This document shows, piece after piece, positions 55,297-64,000 of a stretch of 64,000 nt of DNA (position 1 is the stretch's first letter; the number at the start of each line of letters is the position of its first letter). The DNA lies in contig CACZWL010000001.1 of assembly GCA_902784865.1 (NCBI GenBank), positions 124,001 through 188,000 of the forward strand. The letters run 5' to 3'. The notes below the pieces were generated by a model. That model searched no databases and had not been told where the DNA came from. It was given only the letters and a program-made list of their open reading frames with translations. Made by a program: the position numbers and the translations under genes. Origin of the DNA: an uncultured Bacteroidota bacterium (GTDB lineage: Bacteria > Bacteroidota > Bacteroidia > Bacteroidales > P3).

Positions 55297-57375
55297 ATGA
55301 AAAAGACCCTCCTGACAGCCCTCCTCGCACTGGCAGCCCTCGGCCTCAAGGCCCAGCAGGCCGACCCCGTCGTCATCGAAGTCGGCGGACAGCGCATACG
55401 CCAGTCCGAACTGATGAAGGACTTCATGCAGTCCGTCGGCGACAACCTCGTCGCCAAGCACGGCGTCACCGCTGCCGAGAAGCGCAAGGCCCTCGACGAA
55501 TACGTCGACCTCTACGCCATCTTCCGCGCCAAGGTAATCGATGCCCGCGCCATGGGCCTCGACACCGCGTCCGACCTCCAGGCCGAGCTCATGCGCTACC
55601 GCGCCGAGCTTGCAGCCCCCTACCTCATCGACTCCTCTGTCCTGCAGCGCATTCTCCATGAGGCCTACGACCGCAACCACTACATCCTCCACGCCGCGCA
55701 CATCCTCGTCCGCGTCGCCGAGAACGCCAGCCCCGACGACTCCCTGGCGGCCTACAACCGCGCCCTCGAGCTCCGCAAGCGCGTCGTCTCCGGCGAGAAC
55801 TTCGCCGACGTGGCCATCAGCGAAGTGCGCCGCACCAAGCCCAACGCCAAGGTCCGTCCCGACGAGGGCGACCTGGGCTACTTCTCGGCCCTCGACATGG
55901 TCTATCCCTTCGAGAACGCCGTCTACGCCCTCAAGGTCGGCGAGGTCAGCCAGCCTGTCCGCACCACCTACGGCTACCACATCATCAAGCTCATCGACAG
56001 AGTCGAATTCTACGGCAAGCTCACCCTGCAGCACATCTGGATGCGCGACGACAAGGCCCAAGTCGGCATCGACGAGGCCTACGAACGCATCCTTGGCGGC
56101 GCACCCTTCGAGATGGTGGCCCGCCAGAGCCAGGACTACTCCACCGCCGAGACGGGCGGCTACCTCTCCGACGTGGCCGTCAACCAGATACCCTCGGAAT
56201 ACGTCAAAGTCCTCAGCCGCATGAATGTCGGCGAGGTCTCGCGCCCCTTCTACACCCGCTACGGCTGGCACATCGTCAAGCTTGTCCAGCGCGACTCCAT
56301 CCCCTCCTACGAGGACATGGAACCCTTCTACAAGCAGCGCCTCGTGCGCGACCAGCGCGGCAAGGAGTCGCGTAAAGCCTTCGCCGCCAGCGTCCGCAAG
56401 AAGTACGGCATCGTCGACCTCACCCGCACCCCCGTCGCCACCAAGCCCGCCAAGAAGGGCAAGAAGAAGCAACCCGTCGTCATGCAGGCATCGCTCGACG
56501 AGCTGACCGGCCTCCTCAACGACTCCGTCTTCAGCGAGAAGTGGCGCTACCGCACCGCCGACATCCACGACCTCCGTCCGCTGGTCCGCACGCCCAACAG
56601 CGAGTACAACGCCCTCGACCTGGCCAACTACATCCGCCACCACCAGCCCCTGCAGATGCCCGAGCCGTTCTCGACATTCATGTATAAGCGCTACAATGAC
56701 TTCCTCGACAGCGTCTCTATCGTCTATGCCGACTCGCAGCTCGAGAACGAGAACCCCGAGTTCGCCGAGACCGTCGACGAATACCGCCGCGGCCTGATGA
56801 TTTTCAACTACAACGACAAGATGATCTGGTCCAAGGCCATCAACGACTCGGTCGGTTTCGCCGACTTCTACGCCCGCGACAGCCGCACCAAGAGCCTCGC
56901 CAACCCTGCCGATAGCATCTTCTTCTGGCGTCAGCGCGCACGCGTCGTCGTCCTCCATGTGGCCGACAGCCTCTGCCTCGCGCCCGCCAAAGCCCGCTCG
57001 GCCATGCAGAAAGCCCTCAAGAAGAACCACTCCTCCAGCACCATGAAGGAGACGCTCCTCGCCAAGGTCGACGCCCGCAAGTGCACCGCTCCCGACCCCG
57101 TCACCGCCAATACCGACCTCGTCGAACTCAACCGCCAGAACCTGCTCGCCGCTGACCAGTGGCAGCGCGGTGTCTACCTCGCCCCCGAGGGCAAGGGCTA
57201 CCGCATCGTCGTCGTACAGGACATCCTCGAGCCTACCCTCAAGGAGCATGCCGAGGCCCGCGGCTACTACCTCAACGCATGGCAGAACGAGGTGGAGCAA
57301 GGCCTCGTCAAGCAGCTGCGCAGCAAATACAATATCAAGATCAACAGGGATGCCGTCAGCAAGATTAACTATTAG
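55297..57375 (+). CDS. Periplasmic peptidyl-prolyl isomerase with two parvulin domains
   Basis: 692 aa from MKKTLLTALLALAALGLKAQ. SurA-like N-terminal helices (about 20-125), parvulin domain 1 (about 130-235; HAAHILVRVAE, GDLGYFSALDMVYPFE, YGYHIIKLID) and parvulin domain 2 (about 240-345; LQHIWMRDDKA, GGYLSDVAV, YGWHIVKLVQ), a Lys-rich linker (KPAKKGKKKQP) and a long C-terminal helical region. Likely chaperones outer-membrane proteins. It overlaps the next gene by 26 bp. Confidence 0.9.
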   Translation: MKKTLLTALLALAALGLKAQQADPVVIEVGGQRIRQSELMKDFMQSVGDNLVAKHGVTAAEKRKALDEYVDLYAIFRAKVIDARAMGLDTASDLQAELMRYRAELAAPYLIDSSVLQRILHEAYDRNHYILHAAHILVRVAENASPDDSLAAYNRALELRKRVVSGENFADVAISEVRRTKPNAKVRPDEGDLGYFSALDMVYPFENAVYALKVGEVSQPVRTTYGYHIIKLIDRVEFYGKLTLQHIWMRDDKAQVGIDEAYERILGGAPFEMVARQSQDYSTAETGGYLSDVAVNQIPSEYVKVLSRMNVGEVSRPFYTRYGWHIVKLVQRDSIPSYEDMEPFYKQRLVRDQRGKESRKAFAASVRKKYGIVDLTRTPVATKPAKKGKKKQPVVMQASLDELTGLLNDSVFSEKWRYRTADIHDLRPLVRTPNSEYNALDLANYIRHHQPLQMPEPFSTFMYKRYNDFLDSVSIVYADSQLENENPEFAETVDEYRRGLMIFNYNDKMIWSKAINDSVGFADFYARDSRTKSLANPADSIFFWRQRARVVVLHVADSLCLAPAKARSAMQKALKKNHSSSTMKETLLAKVDARKCTAPDPVTANTDLVELNRQNLLAADQWQRGVYLAPEGKGYRIVVVQDILEPTLKEHAEARGYYLNAWQNEVEQGLVKQLRSKYNIKINRDAVSKINY

Positions 57376-58198
57376 TCTCGCCCTGCTGCTCCTCTCGGCG
57401 CCCGCTTGTCGACGGCAGGTCGATGCCTCGCCGCTGGTGGCTTCGGCCTACGGCTACGAGCTTCACCGCTCCGACCTCGACGGCCTCGTACCGGCGGGCC
57501 TGCCGGCCGACGACAGCCTCGCCGTCATCAGCAACTACATCGACCAGTGGGTCCGCCAGACTGTCATCCTGGCCAAGGCCGAAAAGAACGTCAAGGACGA
57601 CTTCGGCCGCGAGCTGCTGGAGTACAAGAACAACCTGCTGACCTACACCTACGAGCGCCAGATTGTCGACCAACTGCTCGACACCGTCGTCTCCTCCGCC
57701 CAGATCGAGGAATACTACGACGCCCACCGCTCTGACTTCCGCCTCAAATCGAGCATCGTCAAGGCCGTCTACGTCTCGTTGCCCACCGCCTCGCCCGCAC
57801 TCCGCAAGCTCAACAACATCCTCTCGCGCTCGCCTTTCCGCGAAAGCGACATCGTCGAGTTCGAAGAGACTGCCTCGCGTGCCGGCCTCAAGGGCTACTA
57901 CGACGCCGACGCCTGGATGCCCTTCTACTCACTGCAGACGGCAGTGCCCATCACCGTCTACAACGAGAACCTCTTCCTGCGCCAGAACCGCACCATCGCC
58001 ATCCGCGACGACTCGCTCTCCTACCTGGTACGCATACTCGACTACAAGGTCTCCGACGACGAGGCACCCCTTGAACTGCAGCGCGACAACATCCGCGCCA
58101 TCATCCTCAACCACCGCAAGATAGAAATCATCAACAACCTCCATGCCGACCTCCTCAAGGAGGCTGAGGACGGAGGCCACGTCACACGCAATTTTTAG
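57350..58198 (+). CDS. SurA_N-like lipoprotein, companion of the folding factors
   Basis: 282 aa from MPSARLTISLALLLLSAPAC (lipobox Cys20). The mature part has the helical SurA_N/PpiD layout (YELHRSDLDGLVP, WVRQTVILAKAEKNV, SAQIEEYYDAHRSDF) but no parvulin core is visible, so it is probably a chaperone without isomerase activity. It overlaps the preceding gene by 26 bp and is 9 bp before the next one, consistent with translational coupling. Confidence 0.82.
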   Translation: MPSARLTISLALLLLSAPACRRQVDASPLVASAYGYELHRSDLDGLVPAGLPADDSLAVISNYIDQWVRQTVILAKAEKNVKDDFGRELLEYKNNLLTYTYERQIVDQLLDTVVSSAQIEEYYDAHRSDFRLKSSIVKAVYVSLPTASPALRKLNNILSRSPFRESDIVEFEETASRAGLKGYYDADAWMPFYSLQTAVPITVYNENLFLRQNRTIAIRDDSLSYLVRILDYKVSDDEAPLELQRDNIRAIILNHRKIEIINNLHADLLKEAEDGGHVTRNF

Positions 58199-58207
58199 GA
58201 CTGCACT

Positions 58208-59563
58208 ATGAACAAGACAATAAAAACCCTCCTTTGCCTCGGCATCCTCCTCGCCTCGGCATCCTTTGCCCCCCTGCGCGCCCAGGACGGCACCCTCGTC
58301 GATGGCGTCGCCGCCGTCGTAGGACGCAACATCATCAAGTATTCCGACATCGAGCGCTCCTATGCGCAGATGCGTATGAAGGTCGGTGTCGATAACGAGT
58401 TTTCCAACCGTTGCGCCCTGCTCGAGAACCTCATCCTCGCGCAGCTCCTCGTCCACAAGGGCGAGGTGGACAGCGTCGAGGTCACCGACGACGAGGTCGA
58501 CCAGTACGTCCAGTACTACCTCAAGAACGACCTCCGCCAGTACGGCTCCAAGGAGGGGCTGCACGACGCCACAGGGTTCACTTACGACGAGCTCAAGGAG
58601 CAGTACGACCGCATGATCCGCAGCAACCTCCTCAGCCGCCGTGTCGAGTACCAACTCACTGAAAGCGTGCGCATCACCCCGGCCGAGGTGGCCGACTTCT
58701 TCAGCACGCTCCCTGCCGACAGCCTGCCCATGATGCCCGAGCGCTACGAGCTTTCCGAGATTGCTATCCAGCCCGCCATCGCCGAGGCCGAGCGCGACCG
58801 CGTCCGCGCCGAGCTGGCGGCTCTCCGCGAGCGCGTCCTCAAGGGTGAGAAGTTCTCCATGCTGGCAACCCTCTACTCGCAGGACCCCGGCTCCGCCAAG
58901 AAAGGCGGCGAGCTGGGCTTCTTCTCGCGTGGCGACATGGTCGGCGAGTTCGAGTCGGCAGCCTTTGCCCTCAAGCCCGGCGAGGTGTCGCCCATCATCG
59001 AGACCCAGTTCGGATTCCACATCATACAGCTCATCGAGCGCCGTGGCAACTCCCTCAACGCGCGCCATATACTCATCGTCCCGCAGGTCTCGCGCGAAGA
59101 CCTCCTGCGCGCGCGTATCAAATTAGATAGCCTCGCGGCCGAAATCAATGCCGGACGCATCACCTTCGAGGAGGCTGCACGCCAGCACAGCACCGCCTCC
59201 AACGCCAAGCAGGGCGGTTTCGTCACCAACCCCGCCGACGGCAGCAACCGCTTCGACGCCAACGCGTTGAAGGAGCTCTACCCCGGTGCGGGCATCGAGG
59301 CCCTCGGCGAGGGCCAGATCACTAGCGCCTCGCCCATGAAGACCGAGGACAACCGCGACGCCTACCGCATCGTCCGCGTCAACAAGAAATACCCCGCCCA
59401 CAAGGCCAACCTCACCGACGACTACGACAACATCTACAATGCCGCCCTCAGCGCCGCCAAGCAGAAGAAACTCGCCGAATGGGCCCGCAAGCAGATGCAA
59501 AACACCTACATACGCCTCTCCGACGAGTACAAAGACTGCGTCTTCGAAAACCTTAAACCCTGA
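58208..59563 (+). CDS. surA: SurA-type periplasmic peptidyl-prolyl isomerase
   Basis: 451 aa with a signal peptide ending PLRAQ. SurA_N domain ([20 protein letters not shown], residues 27-160) and two parvulin domains (about 175-275 with [17 protein letters not shown], and about 280-385 with [12 protein letters not shown] and [13 protein letters not shown]). Length and order match SurA. Assists outer-membrane protein folding. Third in the chaperone run and followed at 7 bp by moxR. Confidence 0.92.
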   Translation: MNKTIKTLLCLGILLASASFAPLRAQDGTLVDGVAAVVGRNIIKYSDIERSYAQMRMKVGVDNEFSNRCALLENLILAQLLVHKGEVDSVEVTDDEVDQYVQYYLKNDLRQYGSKEGLHDATGFTYDELKEQYDRMIRSNLLSRRVEYQLTESVRITPAEVADFFSTLPADSLPMMPERYELSEIAIQPAIAEAERDRVRAELAALRERVLKGEKFSMLATLYSQDPGSAKKGGELGFFSRGDMVGEFESAAFALKPGEVSPIIETQFGFHIIQLIERRGNSLNARHILIVPQVSREDLLRARIKLDSLAAEINAGRITFEEAARQHSTASNAKQGGFVTNPADGSNRFDANALKELYPGAGIEALGEGQITSASPMKTEDNRDAYRIVRVNKKYPAHKANLTDDYDNIYNAALSAAKQKKLAEWARKQMQNTYIRLSDEYKDCVFENLKP

Positions 59564-59570
59564 CCGCCCT

Positions 59571-60535
<965 letters not shown>

Positions 60536-60536
<1 letters not shown>

Positions 60537-60798
60537 TGACATCTCTGTATTCTTTTCTGCGCGATACGCTTATCGTGCTTGGCTTCACCGCCTTGCTGTG
60601 GGCATTGCTACCCGCGCCGCCGCCCTACTTCGAGGACAAGTCCTACAAGTGCCACTACCTTGAGGAGCATGCGAATACCACGACTATATCGACCACCCCG
60701 ACTTCCGCGACACCAGCCTCTACTACAACTGGAACCACCTCAACCGTGAGGGGGCGAGGTTGTTCGCCCTGCGGCTGAAAGAGGACTTCGGGTTGTAG
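60536..60798 (+). pseudogene. Remnant of a membrane-anchored SGNH-type protein gene
   Basis: The ATG overlaps the moxR stop. The first 46 codons give a membrane anchor (LIVLGFTALLWALLPAPPPY). From 60673 the sense continues in another frame as EYHDYIDHPDFRDTSLYYNWNHLNREGARLF and ends at the stop 60796-60798. The DTSLYYNWNHLN-GA signature is the C-terminus of Bacteroidetes SGNH/GDSL-like proteins of about 300 aa, whose middle is missing. The open frame of 80 aa (to 60778) is therefore not a functional protein. Internal deletion plus frameshift is the simplest explanation. Confidence 0.75.
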
Positions 60799-61498
60799 AG
60801 GAAATGGGAGTGTGTGCGCCTGTAAGGTGCTCGTTTTCTTGATGTTCTGTTGGCTGCGAGGTGAGGGAGGGGTGAGCGGCGTAGGCGGTCCTCGACACTT
60901 CGCCGTGAGCGTCTTCGGAGAAGGCCCAGACGTGCAGTTCCTGGCTTGCAAATTCCTGAGGCAGCAGCAGTTGCAGGCCTCGGCGGCCGCGCTCGCCCGT
61001 GGCGCAGAGGCCCGTGGCGGCGGCGGGGCAGTAGATGTAGAGGTGTATGCGGTCGGCGAGGCGTCCGCCCTCGCGGCTCCAGCTGACGGAGATGGTATTT
61101 CGCTGGTCGACAGTGTATTGCAGCGCCGAAGGCGCTGCAAGGCTGCCTAGCGAGAAGCGGAGGCGGGGGTAGTCGATGCTAGAATTTCTAGTTTCTCTAG
61201 TATTTCTAGTTTCTCTAGGGAAGCATTCCTTGTTGATTTTCAGAAAGATGTTGCCTTCCGTCAGCCCTTGTTGCTCTGCCGCCTGCCGCAGGCCCACGCG
61301 CAGGGCGGGGGTGGCGGGCGAGGCGAAGCGTATCATGGTCAGGAAGCGCGTGCGTTGCGCCAACTGGGACGCTGATTTTCTGTCGTTTATCTTCGGCTGG
61401 TAGGCCCGTACGAACCACTTGCCGTGGCGCCGGTATCCCACCACCGGCCCCACGCGTCCGCTGAACCCGCCGAGTATGCCCATATCAATCTTTGCCAT
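60740..61498 (-). CDS. DUF6266 family protein
   Basis: 252 aa. The first 95 residues (DMGILGGFSGRVGPVVGYRR, NDRKSASQLAQRTRFLTMI, LRVGLRQAAEQQGLTEGNIF) are typical of DUF6266, a small Bacteroidetes family of unknown function. A 9-bp CTAG array encodes residues about 93-107 (RETRNTRETRNSS). The last 45 residues overlap the pseudogene on the other strand and read as low-complexity, so the original C-terminus may have been lost in the deletion that created that pseudogene. Confidence 0.78.
   Translation of the reverse strand: MAKIDMGILGGFSGRVGPVVGYRRHGKWFVRAYQPKINDRKSASQLAQRTRFLTMIRFASPATPALRVGLRQAAEQQGLTEGNIFLKINKECFPRETRNTRETRNSSIDYPRLRFSLGSLAAPSALQYTVDQRNTISVSWSREGGRLADRIHLYIYCPAAATGLCATGERGRRGLQLLLPQEFASQELHVWAFSEDAHGEVSRTAYAAHPSLTSQPTEHQENEHLTGAHTPISSTTRSPLSAAGRTTSPPHG
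61179..61218. repeat. CTAG palindrome array inside the DUF6266 gene
   Basis: CTAG at 61179, 61188, 61197, 61206 and 61215: exact 9-bp period, in-frame. Confidence 0.88.
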
Positions 61499-61715
61499 GT
61501 TTTGTTTGTTTTGTTTGTTTATTTATTCTGGTTGTTATAACGCCGTATCCCCGATTATATTGTATCCATTCACCTACAATCTAAAAAGAGGAGCAAAAGC
61601 TATAGCGTTCCGTGTGCTGGTTATCAGCGGTTTGTGTGGCAGGGGAGGGGCGGAAAAAGATGCCTGTTGTGCAAAATATTTCGCATTTTTTTGCCGCCGT
61701 ATGCCGAAAAGTTCG

Positions 61716-61723
61716 TATCTTTG
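61716..61723 (+). promoter_or_regulatory. -7 element of gcvT
   Basis: TATCTTTG followed by CAGACGG, 52 bp before the ATG; TTTG at 61690-61693 may be the -33 box (22-bp spacer). The rest of the gap 61499-61715 holds only short AT-rich repeats. Confidence 0.65.
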
Positions 61724-61775
61724 CAGACGGATATTTTATAAGAATTCATATAATAATAATAAAATCAACACAATA

Positions 61776-62882
61776 ATGAAAACCACACCGTATACCGACC
61801 TCCACATCGCCCTCGGGGCCAAGATGGCCGAGTTCGCAGGCTACAACATGCCTATCCAGTACACAGGCCTCGTCGAGGAGCACAACAATGTCCGCAACAA
61901 CGTCGGCGTCTTCGACGTGAGCCACATGGGCGAGTTCCGCGCCAAAGGCCCCGTCGCCAAGCACTTCATGCAGTACGTCACCACCAACAACGTCGAGGAC
62001 CTCTTCGACGGCAAGGTGCAGTACACCTGCCTGCCCAACGGACAGGGTGGTGTCGTGGACGACATGCTCGTCTACCGCGTGGCCGACGACGAGTACTTCA
62101 TGGTGCCCAACGCCGCCAACATCGACAAGGACTGGGCTTGGATGAGCCAGATTGCCGACAAGATGGGCATGGAACTCGGCAAGGACTTCGTCAACGAGAG
62201 CGAGCAGTGGGCTCAGCTCGCCGTCCAGGGCCCCAACGCCCTCAAGGCCATGCAGAAGCTGACCAGCGAGAATATCGTTGACATGGAGTACTACACCTTC
62301 AAGATCCTCACCTTCGCCGGCATCCCCAACATCATCCTCTCCACCACCGGCTACACCGGCGCCGGCGGCTGCGAGATATACATCCCCAAGGCCAAAGCCA
62401 TCGACGTGTGGAACGCCGTCTTCGAGGCCGGTAAGGAATTCGGCATCATGCCCGCAGGCCTCGGCTGCCGCGACACCCTGCGCCTCGAGAAAGGCTTCGC
62501 CCTCTACGGCCACGAAATGGACGACACCGTCAGCCCCCTGGAGGCACCGCTCGCCTTCATCGTCAAGCTCAAGGCCGAGAACAACAACTTCATCAACAAG
62601 GAGCTCCTCCTGGCCCAGAAGGCCGCCGGCTTCAAGCGCAAAGTGGCAGGCTTCGAGATGGTCGACCGCGGCATCGCCCGCAACGGCTACGAGGTCTGCG
62701 ACGCCCAGGGCAACAAGATCGGCGAGGTGCGCAGCGGCAGCCCCAGCCCCAGCACCGGCAAGAACATCGGCACCGCCCTCATCAAGGCCGAGTTCGCCAA
62801 GACCGGCACCGAAATCTACATCAAGATACGTGAAAAGCTCCTCAAAGCCGTCACCGTCAAGATGCCTTTCTACGAGGGTTAA
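61776..62882 (+). CDS. gcvT: Glycine cleavage system aminomethyltransferase (T protein)
   Basis: 368 aa from MKTTPYTDLHIALGAKMAEFAGY. NVGVFDVSHMGEFRAKGP, the PNGQGGVVDDMLVYR segment (catalytic Asp), STTGYTGAGGCEIYIP and PAGLGCRDTLRLEKGFALYG are the T-protein signatures. It moves the methylene of the lipoyl-bound aminomethyl group to THF, linking glycine breakdown to FolD. gcvH and gcvP are not nearby. Terminator follows 21 bp after the stop. Confidence 0.96.
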   Translation: MKTTPYTDLHIALGAKMAEFAGYNMPIQYTGLVEEHNNVRNNVGVFDVSHMGEFRAKGPVAKHFMQYVTTNNVEDLFDGKVQYTCLPNGQGGVVDDMLVYRVADDEYFMVPNAANIDKDWAWMSQIADKMGMELGKDFVNESEQWAQLAVQGPNALKAMQKLTSENIVDMEYYTFKILTFAGIPNIILSTTGYTGAGGCEIYIPKAKAIDVWNAVFEAGKEFGIMPAGLGCRDTLRLEKGFALYGHEMDDTVSPLEAPLAFIVKLKAENNNFINKELLLAQKAAGFKRKVAGFEMVDRGIARNGYEVCDAQGNKIGEVRSGSPSPSTGKNIGTALIKAEFAKTGTEIYIKIREKLLKAVTVKMPFYEG

Positions 62883-62903
62883 TACATCAACACATACCAT
62901 CCG

Positions 62904-62937
62904 GTGCCGTCGTACATGCTACGGCGGCACTTTTTTT
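62904..62937 (+). terminator. Terminator between gcvT and the thioesterase gene
   Basis: Stem GTGCCGTCGTA (62904-62914) / TACGGCGGCAC (62920-62930), one G-T pair, then seven T. The next ATG is only 8 bp after the T-run. Confidence 0.8.
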
Positions 62938-62944
62938 CACCGAT

Positions 62945-63337
62945 ATGGAATACATCTTTGAAAACGCCGACATCGTGCGCGACTACGAGTGCGACCTGCA
63001 GGGCATCGTCAACAACGCCAACTACCAGCACTACCTCGAGCACTCGCGCCACATGTTCATCCTCGACCGCGGCGTAAGCTTCGCCCAGCTCCATGCCGAC
63101 GGCATCGACGTCGTCGTCGCGCGCTTCGAAATCAGCTACAAGACACCCCTGCGCCCCGGCGACCGCTACCTCTGCCGCCTGCGGCCCGAGAAGCAGGGCG
63201 TCCGCTACGTCTTCCACCAGGCCATCTTCCGCGCCAGCGACAACCAGCTGTGCATCCGCGCCAAGGTGGACTGCGCCGTGACGGTGGACGGACGGCTTGT
63301 GTCCGGCCACCCCAAACTTGACGCGCTGCTGGCATGA
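62945..63337 (+). CDS. Hot-dog fold acyl-CoA thioesterase
   Basis: 130 aa. DYECDLQGIVNNANYQHYLEH is the thioesterase motif of the 4HBT family (Asp-x-x-G then the N-N-Y-x-Y helix), with RFEISYKTPLRPGD after it. It probably hydrolyses acyl-CoA or aryl-CoA esters. It begins directly behind the gcvT terminator and overlaps the next gene by 4 bp (ATGA). Confidence 0.87.
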   Translation: MEYIFENADIVRDYECDLQGIVNNANYQHYLEHSRHMFILDRGVSFAQLHADGIDVVVARFEISYKTPLRPGDRYLCRLRPEKQGVRYVFHQAIFRASDNQLCIRAKVDCAVTVDGRLVSGHPKLDALLA

Positions 63338-64000
63338 GGCGGCGCAGAGCCATAGCCACAGCCCTGATTCTCTGCTGCACGGCAGCGGTGGCGCAGGAGG
63401 ACACCCTCTTGGAACGCTTCTATCACAGGGCGTCGGTCGACACATCTTATGTCGTGCGTCCAACCACGCGGTGGACACTCAAAGACCGCTTCCTGCTATC
63501 GCACAACAACCTGACCACCAACGGTCTGCACAACGGCGCAACAATAGCCACAGGCATCAATGGCGGCTACAGCCCGAAGGCCAGCCTTTCGGCGAGCTAT
63601 CTGGGGCTGACGGTGAATGCCTCGGTGAACCCCGCCAAACTGCTGGGCCGCGAGAGCGACTACGCGCTTGAATTGCGCTGCTACGGCCGCAGGGTGGGCG
63701 CCGAGTTCTCTGCCCAGGTGAACCAACAGCCCGAGGTGTGGTTCAGGCGTGGCGACGACGAGGAGGTGCCTTCGGCATTGAGCGGATCGATGCAGGTGCA
63801 CATGGTGATGAATGCCTACTATATCTTCAACGCACGGCGGTTCTCCTACCCCGCGGCCTTCACCCAGCGTACATCCAGCGCCGGAGCTGCGGAAGCCTGC
63901 TGGCCGGCGCCACCATCGAGGGGCTCTACCTGACACTGGGCGACAGCACCATCGGCGAGCCGCACTACAACTATTCCTATATCAAACTGGGTCTGGGACT
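63334..64000 (+). pseudogene. DUF4421 outer-membrane protein gene, frameshifted and cut by the window end
   Basis: Signal peptide (ALILCCTAAVAQ), then clear DUF4421 features: DTSYVVRPTTRWTLKDRF, GVNA-like strand with VNPAKLLGRESDYALEL and NARRFSYPAAFTQ. After 63868 the frame gives a short odd tail and a stop at 63931-63933, while the next frame from 63870 continues the family as YIQRRSCGSLLAGATIEGLY and onwards to the window end. One missing base at about 63868-63870 explains this. It may be a real mutation or a sequencing/assembly error. Confidence 0.8.

Overview
The window is a chromosomal segment from a GC-rich member of the Bacteroidales (Bacteroidetes), probably a fermentative anaerobe. 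The evidence is the repeated -33 TTTG / -7 TAnnTTTG promoter pattern of this phylum (usually seen as TATCTTTGCA), a short RpoD-type primary sigma factor (286 aa), phylum-typical lipoproteins, DUF6266 and DUF4421 proteins and a TonB receptor, and a complete NAD-linked [FeFe] hydrogenase operon. I see no rRNA, tRNA, CRISPR array, transposase or phage gene. Genus cannot be fixed from this sequence.

Layout. 0-3.5 kb: a two-domain CMD/cupin lipoprotein, an FMN reductase, an NTF2-like protein and a PIN-domain toxin-antitoxin pair that lies between two near-identical promoter copies. 3.3-8.3 kb: a strongly folded leader followed by five uncharacterised genes, four of them exported, with a sharp drop in GC part-way through the third. 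8.5-12.4 kb: an exported DUF362 protein and, on the minus strand, a metal-type operon (small Cys-rich protein, TonB receptor, HMA protein). 12.4-13.1 kb: nested inverted repeats and a dispersed intergenic element. 13.1-18.5 kb: an AlkZ-related protein, three tandem GT2 domains in two genes, an NSS transporter and a lipoprotein. 18.8-21.7 kb: a palindromic element, a cobalamin riboswitch upstream of a CoA-transferase, and a pyridoxal kinase. 22-26.7 kb: the hydrogenase operon (HndB-like ferredoxin, HydB, HydA, HydC). 26.8-38 kb: guanine deaminase, DUF3089 hydrolase, barrel lipoprotein, esterase, U32 peptidase, a membrane protein, ThrE exporter, RadA, Ffh, FolD. 38-41 kb: lipoproteins, RpoD, RsmG. 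41-53.4 kb, all minus: beta-mannosidase-like enzyme, DUF486, CinA, DHFR, HydF, then MutS2, nitrilase-family amidase, RibF, an outer-membrane protein and a TlpA-like lipoprotein. 53.8-64 kb: GuaB, three SurA/PpiD-like periplasmic folding proteins, MoxR, a deletion remnant of an SGNH-type gene, DUF6266, GcvT, a hot-dog thioesterase and a frameshifted DUF4421 gene that runs off the window.

How the genes fit together. HydA, HydB, HydC and the small ferredoxin should form a cytoplasmic complex that exchanges electrons between NADH, ferredoxin and H2. HydF, 19 kb away, is one of the three H-cluster maturases; HydE and HydG are not in the window. The B12-controlled CoA-transferase fits acyl-CoA/propionate fermentation. 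GuaB and GuaD act in guanine metabolism; FolD, DHFR and GcvT act in one-carbon metabolism. The three chaperone genes serve the many outer-membrane proteins.

The most unusual property is the density of short repeats inside conserved genes. Three families recur: (i) a palindrome of CCCCTCTCC / GGAGAGGGG with a GGGGGTGAGGC tail, in radA, folD, cinA, mutS2 (twice), a membrane protein and the mannosidase (twice); (ii) arrays of CTAG- or CCGG-centred palindromes at exact 9-bp spacing, in-frame in hydF, cinA, the mannosidase and the DUF6266 gene; (iii) 7-bp AT-rich arrays in the NSS transporter, MoxR, RadA and an outer-membrane protein. In the mannosidase the two palindromes sit where two whole accessory domains appear to be missing.
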